Both the position numbers and the translations under genes were made by a program. A DNA stretch of 64,000 nucleotides from Chamaelirium japonicum. Lineage: Eukaryota > Streptophyta > Magnoliopsida > Liliales > Melanthiaceae. The notes below the pieces were generated by a model, which made no database searches, was not told the DNA's origin, and was given only the letters and a program-made list of their open reading frames with translations. The stretch is taken from positions 37,157,098 through 37,221,097 of the forward strand of contig OX393549.1 of the NCBI GenBank assembly GCA_947650365.1, read 5' to 3'. Positions 58,037 to 64,000 of this stretch are shown here, piece after piece. Position 1 is the stretch's first letter; each line of letters begins with the position of its first letter.

Positions 58037-60165
58037 TGTAACATCCCAAAATAAGTTAATAATTTAAATCTATATAATAAGAATTTTTGATAAAAAAATT
58101 CAAAATAAAAATCGGACTACGACATTGCATCCGTCTCGTCAAAACGATCAAAAAACCTATACAAACTTTTATGTTTTGAGCACGTTTAGACTATTTTAAA
58201 ATTTAAAAAAAAATGGCCAATATAAGGTTTTGAACTAGAGACCTATTAGCAGCACTTATCTTTTCCCCCTCTAACCAGAAAACCCTTAACACTTTTATAT
58301 CTAAGCTTAAGAAAAATAAAAATATATAGTAGGGGGGGAGGGGGGGAGGGGAGATCAAACGTCAGCAAAACTGTAGACCGTTGGTTTCTGATCGGACAAA
58401 AACAGTCGCTCAGCTGAATAAATGAATATAATAAATGGTCGTTTTGCAGCTAAGACCTTAGACCTTTGGTATTCCTAAAAAAGGTCTATAAAAACCCCCC
58501 TTAGTCCCCAGGGTTCTGCACTCAAGTTTTCCCTCAGCTCGAAACCCGTGCCCAACCCCCTCCTTAGCCACAGCCACCACCACTGCCCGCCGCCTACCGG
58601 ACCGCCGCCCGCCGCCTGTCGGACCACCGTCCACCACGGCCGGTCGCCGCCATCGGTCATCGCCGAACGTCGCCTGTCGGACCGCCGTACCCGCCGTCGG
58701 TCGCCGTCGTACCCGCTGCCGGTCGCCGCCGTACCGCCGCCACTGGCCACGTGTATACGGTAGGCCAATAAATTTAATTTTTATTTCGTGGGCCGAAGCC
58801 CAATAAAAAAAACCCTTAAGCCTTTGGGCCGAAGCCCATTAGCCATTCAACCACTGGGCCTAAGCCCATTAGCCATTAAACATAGTCTGGGACGAAGCCC
58901 ATTAAACATCATGGGTCGAAGTCCAATGAACCCAAATAAACTGTGATAAAACGACTCGGCCTTCGTTAAGCTGAACCGTTATTACTGAAAGCAACCTGAT
59001 CTTTTTACTAAAGGCAGACCAACCATTTAAATTCCGTCAATGCCGACTATTTTGGCCATACCGGTAGCAAATGAACTCCAAATTGAGTTCCGTATGCTGC
59101 CACAATTTCAAAATGAAAAACTCTACAAACTGGGTATAAATTCAAAGTATTTTAGAAATAACCAAAATACCCCTAAAGGATAAAATCTATTAAATAAATT
59201 AGTTTAAGTAAACAAACATAACGAGTCCACATCGGAATTCATTTCCGGTGAATACTTGTAAAAATTATCATAAAAACTAACAAAATATAGTAATATATTT
59301 CAGGTTGTGAGCTTCCTAAGGCATCCTCACCAGAAGAAAGATTCTTCGATGCTTCAAGTAGGGGACTAAACTGAGTTAATTCTTGCTAAGTGTATGATAT
59401 TGAAATAACAGTCGATTGCTATGGACTTGTAAATTTTTGAGATATGTGATCACTTATTTGGGTGTGGGTCTAGCCCTGGTTGAAGCCAAAAAGTAATCTG
59501 GGTATGGGTCTAGCCTTGGTTGAGGCCAAAAAGTAACCTGGGTGTTACTGGGTGTGGGTCTAGCCCTAGCTGAGGCCAAAAAGTAACCTAGGTGTGGGGC
59601 TAACCTAGTCTTGGGACTAAAAGAACCTAGGTGTGGGGCTAGCCTTGTTAAGACAAAAAGTACCCGGGTAAGGCTTGAGATTCCTACCCTGGCTGAGGCC
59701 AAAAAGAGAATCGGGTGATCACTGTCTTTTTAATTACTACTTATAGTCATGTTCACTGCTTCTTCAGTACATATATCTTAGCATGAATAAACTAAGTTAT
59801 TAGGTGAGTCAGTGGATTAGACTCACCCCCCTACAAGTGTTATGAACCCTACAGAAACTGATCCTACAGGACAAGGAAAAAAGGAGGAGCGAATAGAGAA
59901 TGAACCAGAGGGAGTTGAAGATCCACTCTACACACCATTCTATGAGGATGCGGGAGCGGAGATGTGAAGAATTGATGTTGAAATTAAGTCTTAGGCTTTT
60001 ATATTTCAAGCGATGTATCAAAACCTTATAATATAATATATGGTATTGAATAAGAGGCTCAATTAAGTCCATATTTCAATGGGATTTAATTTATATCAAG
60101 TTTTCTTCTAAACACCCCAGTGTTATACGGGTTGATTTAAATCCGTAAAATACCGGGGCGTTACA
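58037..60165 (+). repeat. 3' LTR of the chromovirus (2,129 bp)
   Basis: It starts TGTAACATCCC and ends GGGGCGTTACA. A TATA box is near 58,487. It contains the 40-bp TGGGTCTAGCC... repeat (59,456-59,700) and the GGGC(C/T)GAAGCCCA words (58,820-58,940), as in the 5' LTR. It shows clear substitutions and indels against the 5' copy. Confidence 0.92.
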
Positions 60166-61395
60166 TGATTACCTTCCGAACCTCAAGATTATAGAATAGT
60201 CCACCTTATGCTTCCTTAGGATAACCTACAAACAGACATACCTGAAACTTCATCTCTATCGTATCCCTCTTGTCCTTCCACAAAAGTGCAGGACAACCCT
60301 ATATCTCGAGATATTATAGTGTCAGCTTTTGCTTAGACCATAACTCTCTCTAGGTCTGAGGCACTGATCTAGATGAGAGATAGTTTCAGATATAGGCTAA
60401 TATTTTAAGATACAACCCCACCAGAAGGTGGGTAGTACACTTGGCAATATTCATCATTCTACGAACCATATCAAAATAGGGTCTGATTCCTTCTCTTGGA
60501 GACTTTATTCTGATGTGTCATCCTTGGAGCATTTAACTAGGAGATAATTTCATGCTCCCTTAGGATCCTATAAAACCCATCCGTTAGGTTCTCGTTTCCT
60601 CGATTAAATCGAAGAGACTCCTATCGTCTGGACGCTCTTAGAACCATAGAAGTCAAAATTAACAAACACCTATACCTTAGTGGTCCCTTTTAGTTATTCT
60701 GTCTTCCATATAATATTCACAGGTCAGAAGGATCTCCGAGGAATCTGTGAACAGTACTCGATTTTCTGTTACCTCTGAATTTATCTGAAGCAAAATAACT
60801 AAACGGGAGGGGTCACAAGTAGGTTAGATTCTCCGAAGGATTTAGATGAATTTCAAACAGACATTGCAGCTGTAATGAGATTTATTTCTGAGTTAAGATT
60901 AAATACAAAGAGATTATTTTGATCTATTTCTCTAGTAATGAAGCTATCTATTCAGTTTAAGATACACACCTACGGTGCAGTCTAAAACTAAAAAGTTCAT
61001 TTACCGAGGAGAAAATAGAACGAATTTTCTAAAGATCAAAATCCTTATTTTGAAAAGACTAAGATAACATATCTGATAGCATCCGCAGCGGCTTATAGCA
61101 TCAATACCTATATTAGGATCACTTCACCATAAAGTAGCCTTTTGCTTTCCTTGAATCTCTGTAGACACGAAGTCCATATTCCAAGAAGCAAAAAAACTAC
61201 TACTAAATAGTGACTTAACCCCTAACATCCCGAGACCATACTCAATCTTTAAATATCCCTATACTCGCCACAACGAAATTACTTCCGTCCTTGGCCTTAC
61301 CAGACTTAGGAGTCCATACTAGTTTCTGCACTTATATAGTTTTTGATCTCTAATAAGTTACTCTCTTAGGTTCTTCTAAAGAAGACCTGGGTTAA
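60166..61395 (-). pseudogene. Copia pol, integrase part, decayed
   Basis: Read on the minus strand, 60,180-60,600 shows the C-terminal part of copia integrase with several stops: FDMVRRMMNIAK, ELW followed by GCPALL, and VCLFVGYPKEA with FYNLEVRKVI. These align with the usual DMVRSMM, ELW...WGCPA and FVGYPK...FYNP...KVFVS landmarks. The first part of pol (integrase core) lies to about 61,395 and is barely readable. Confidence 0.7.
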
Positions 61396-64000
61396 TGTCA
61401 CGCCCCAGAAATCTGAAGACCGATTCCTGGGGTGTGAGGTGAGGAAAGGAAGAGGGTTCTGGGTATGGTTACTTAACTATGCAAATTTAGGATTCTCACT
61501 GGGCTCTTTCTACGCTCACACACAAGCAAATGAATGAAGGAGGAGAAACAAAAGATCAGGCTCAACCTTAAAAAGGGGTATCCTTTCAGTACATGCGACC
61601 CAACAGTGTCACAACATACTGACAGAATATCCTCTAAAGGAGCACGAGGCTCAAGCCTCCGACGGCGAGCCGAGTATCTCACCCGCTCCCGAACACTCGG
61701 TGCATCTGTCTGGAGGTCCAATCTACTGGGCTTGTCAAATTAGGTCAATTTTTCATCTTATGTTTTTGTGGTGATCTAACCTAGCCTTGGGGCCTTGAGG
61801 AGAGGCCTACCCAAAGAAATTCAGCTGGCACATTACCACTTATCACACTAGGTACCTAATAATAGAAGTCTTATTCCAATCCACTAGATTACATCGCAAG
61901 AAAGAGACTACTGTTAAAACGACATACTAGAATTAAAAAGAAAATACTGCAACTCTAAGCTCGCTCCTGGACTCCTACTGCTGCTCCGATGCCTCAGCTC
62001 CTGCAGAAGAGTCTACTCGTGGGAATGAGTAGCCCCCAAAAATACATTTGGGAGATTAGCCAAATAAATGGCTAGTGACAAGCTAACAATTTTAATAACT
62101 AATAACGCTCAAATTTTTAGACAAATTATTGATTAACCTAATTGTCAAGCTATGTTCTCAATCACGTCCTATGTGTCCATGCAATTTCTACATTCACATG
62201 CAAATCCTACTGTCACTAGGTCATCGTGTGAACAGTCATACAATTCAAAATTTAATAATCAAACAATTACACACTCATACATGAACCCCGGATATTTTGT
62301 TCAACCTGCCCCCGGTCGGGCATTACTATCGGGCCTTTTATTTCGATGTAGAGGGCCAACTCTCTCGCCGTGCATCCACCAACTCCATGCACAATTCACC
62401 CAGATGATCATAAGGGATTTTCCGTCTTTCACGGTGGAGCTCTACCGCCCAACTTGCTTTACTATGGGGACTTCAACTCCCCGGGACAGGGTTGCTAGGC
62501 CAATCCCTACTCGAGGGCAACTCCTATTGGCTTTACCACAACCCTTGCCCGTGACCCCTAACCTACTTAACTTCGGCTGTACGCGCAAGGTGGTTCACGA
62601 CCCTTGCGCGCACGGGGTCCCTACCCTTTAACCAGGTAGGTTAACATAACACATGGCATTGAATGAACTAAACAGTGTTTAATCATTTTCGATGGATTAC
62701 ACCAGGATTCGCACCCACTCACAACCCGACATCAAAATTAAATAACATAAAGCACTCTCGCCCAAAATCCCTTTACTAGGGTTACCACGCTCCCCTTAGG
62801 AGGGTGGGTCCCGATAATTCTTTAATTATTTATTTATTCAAATTAAGGGAAAACCTAGCTATGGTGTCCATGCAAACAATATAATATTTATTATTAAATT
62901 ATTATCTTTTTATGCATGCGTCGCCGGACTCGCGACTCCGCATGCAAGGCGGGGTCCACTCGACCATATGCGACGACGTCCGGCGGGACCCGCATGCAGC
63001 GTTATGGACACCTACCCTTAATTTCTATATCGACATTATTAATTATTAAAAAAAGCGTGCTGTGTCACCTGGTCGACGTGCACGGACTCCTGTCTCTGGC
63101 CTCTGCTCCGTCCACGGCTGGATCGTCCCGGTACAAACTAGTAATTCAATCGCACGAGCAAACATTAAAATCTAAGTCAGTGGTTCTCTAAAAGGGTGAG
63201 AAAGCCAAGTCGGGGCTCGGTTCGTCTTTCGCCCGAGACGTCCTCGGGCTAGGGTTTTGGGTTTTGGGTTTAGAAAAATATTTTACGGACGACTTGCGGG
63301 CCTTACCGAGTCTAAACTCGGATCGGGGGTAAACAACTAGTCTCGATGGGTCGAATCTGGGAATGACCGGATGGGTACGAGGGTTGTTCGGGTGTGACCT
63401 GGTTTGGCTTGGCGAATCCGCCATCGGTCCGATTGCCAACAACAATACCAAAAAAAAAACAATTCTACCCTAGGTTCTTGGTCTCGGGTGCTCGGCCAAA
63501 ACCGGCGGGTCATGGGTCATGCAAGGCCAAAGGTTGACTGGGTTCGTTCGGTTATCGGCACAAGGCATTCAATTGCCATAACAAGGAAAAGGATGGTGTC
63601 GATGACTGTTGGTCAGGTCGATGGCTACTCAGGATGGTCGAAAGCCATCGCCCAATTGCCGGCCACAAGTATGGCGGCCAAGGCTGCAGCAGGAGAAGAA
63701 AAACATGGGTATGGGTCTCGGTTGGTTAGGCAGGTCACAGCACAAAGAAAAAAGAAAAAAAAACAGGGGAAACAGAGGATTCGGCTGACCTGATGCAGGA
63801 GAACTCGGCTCCGGCTGCTCCTCCTCCGGCTGCACCTCCCCAGCGCCGGCTGCTCCTCCCCGGTCGGCTGTCGCTCTCACAGGCCACAGAGGAAGATCGG
63901 AAGTGAGATCCAAAAGAGAGGGAGAGGTCGAACAGGGGTGGGATCGGGCTGGGTCTAGGGTTTGTTAAATAGGGGAGGGGGGCTGCGGGTATCTCGGAGG
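61396..64000. mobile_element. LTR-like sequence entering at 61,396 and cut by window end
   Basis: It starts TGTCACGCCCCAG, and a nearby inverted GATTCCTGGGGTGTGA (about 61,423-61,438) follows. This is the opening I know from gypsy (Tekay-type) LTRs. No PBS, PPT or second LTR is in the window, so orientation and status (LTR of a full element or solo) are unknown. ORFs inside are short and unrecognisable. The region 62,150-62,640 is ordinary-looking sequence and could also be unrelated. Confidence 0.45.

Larger units (their letters stand above)
43411..60170 (+). mobile_element. Tekay/Del-type chromovirus (Ty3/gypsy), nested-disrupted
   Basis: The element is 43,415-60,165. It has LTRs with the TGTAACATCCC...GGGGCGTTACA ends at the 3' side, an initiator-Met tRNA PBS, and gag, protease, RT, RNase H, integrase and chromodomain in order. 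About 8.97 kb remain after removing the Tat-like insertion and its duplicated CCTTA. Flanks are AGATT (43,410-43,414) and TGATT (60,166-60,170), a TSD with one mismatch. Multiple stop codons and an RT active-site change show it is dead. LTRs differ at several percent by eye, so it is much older than the element at 17,151. Confidence 0.9.
39471..61395 (-). mobile_element. Decayed Ty1/copia element, minus strand, host of the nest
   Basis: The 3' LTR lies at the left (39,471-41,778). Its PPT is adjacent (minus-strand AGTGGGAGAT before TGTTAGAATTGG), and decayed pol lies at 41,779-43,414 and 60,166-61,395 with a 16.75-kb insertion between. The sequences on both sides of the insertion join as one copia reading. 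The 5' part, including gag and the 5' LTR, is not in the window: at 61,396 another LTR-like sequence starts. Confidence 0.8.

Overview
The window is nuclear DNA of a flowering plant. It holds plant-type Ty3/gypsy and Ty1/copia LTR retrotransposons with plant tRNA primer-binding sites, Helitron-like CTAG ends, MITE-like foldbacks, very long (TA)n and (GA)n microsatellites, one intron-preceded exon that looks like the end of a plant mitochondrial ribosomal protein gene (mS33), and a captured piece of a plant-type Aurora kinase. The species cannot be resolved from this. Almost nothing is ordinary single-copy gene space.

Layout. 1-6.0 kb: small MITE/foldback repeats, Helitron-like ends, microsatellites, and a 478-bp TIR element full of CCTAGGCG words. 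6.0-7.3 kb: terminal exon and downstream sequence of an mS33-like gene. 8.1-14.0 kb: a 5.9-kb tandem array (111-bp unit, about 53 copies) made of four related sub-repeats around a 14-bp palindrome, bounded by (CT)n and (AT)n. 14.1-17.1 kb: CT-rich dispersed and duplicated sequence with a perfect 40-bp palindrome. 17,151-27,835: a complete, very young gypsy element (LTRs of 2,898 bp with no difference seen, TSD TGAAT, tRNA-Asp PBS) that codes only gag-protease and a stub of reverse transcriptase. 27.8-31.3 kb: a 532-bp triplication and a GGGTTAGGGTGA-type minisatellite. 31,311-33,524: a solo copia-type LTR (TSD GCAAC). 33.7-39.4 kb: minisatellites, a 166-bp (TA)n, a 0.62-kb duplication and a GCGAGCTGATC-rich region.

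39,471 to about 61,395 is a three-level nest. A decayed copia element on the minus strand (3' LTR 39,471-41,778) was hit by a Tekay/Del-type chromovirus (43,415-60,165). The integrase of that chromovirus was then hit by a gag-only Tat-like element (49,295-57,073, TSD CCTTA). LTR divergence agrees with this order. From 61,396 to the window end an LTR-like sequence starts and is cut by the edge.

The most interesting object is the innermost element. It encodes gag only, carries five different tandem arrays (107, 67, about 62, 156 and about 110 bp units), and has acquired an intron-free Aurora-kinase fragment in which the two recognisable segments are in the wrong order, followed by a 31-nt poly(A) run. 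This suggests RNA-mediated capture, possibly of a back-spliced (circular) transcript. That is a hypothesis, not a demonstration.
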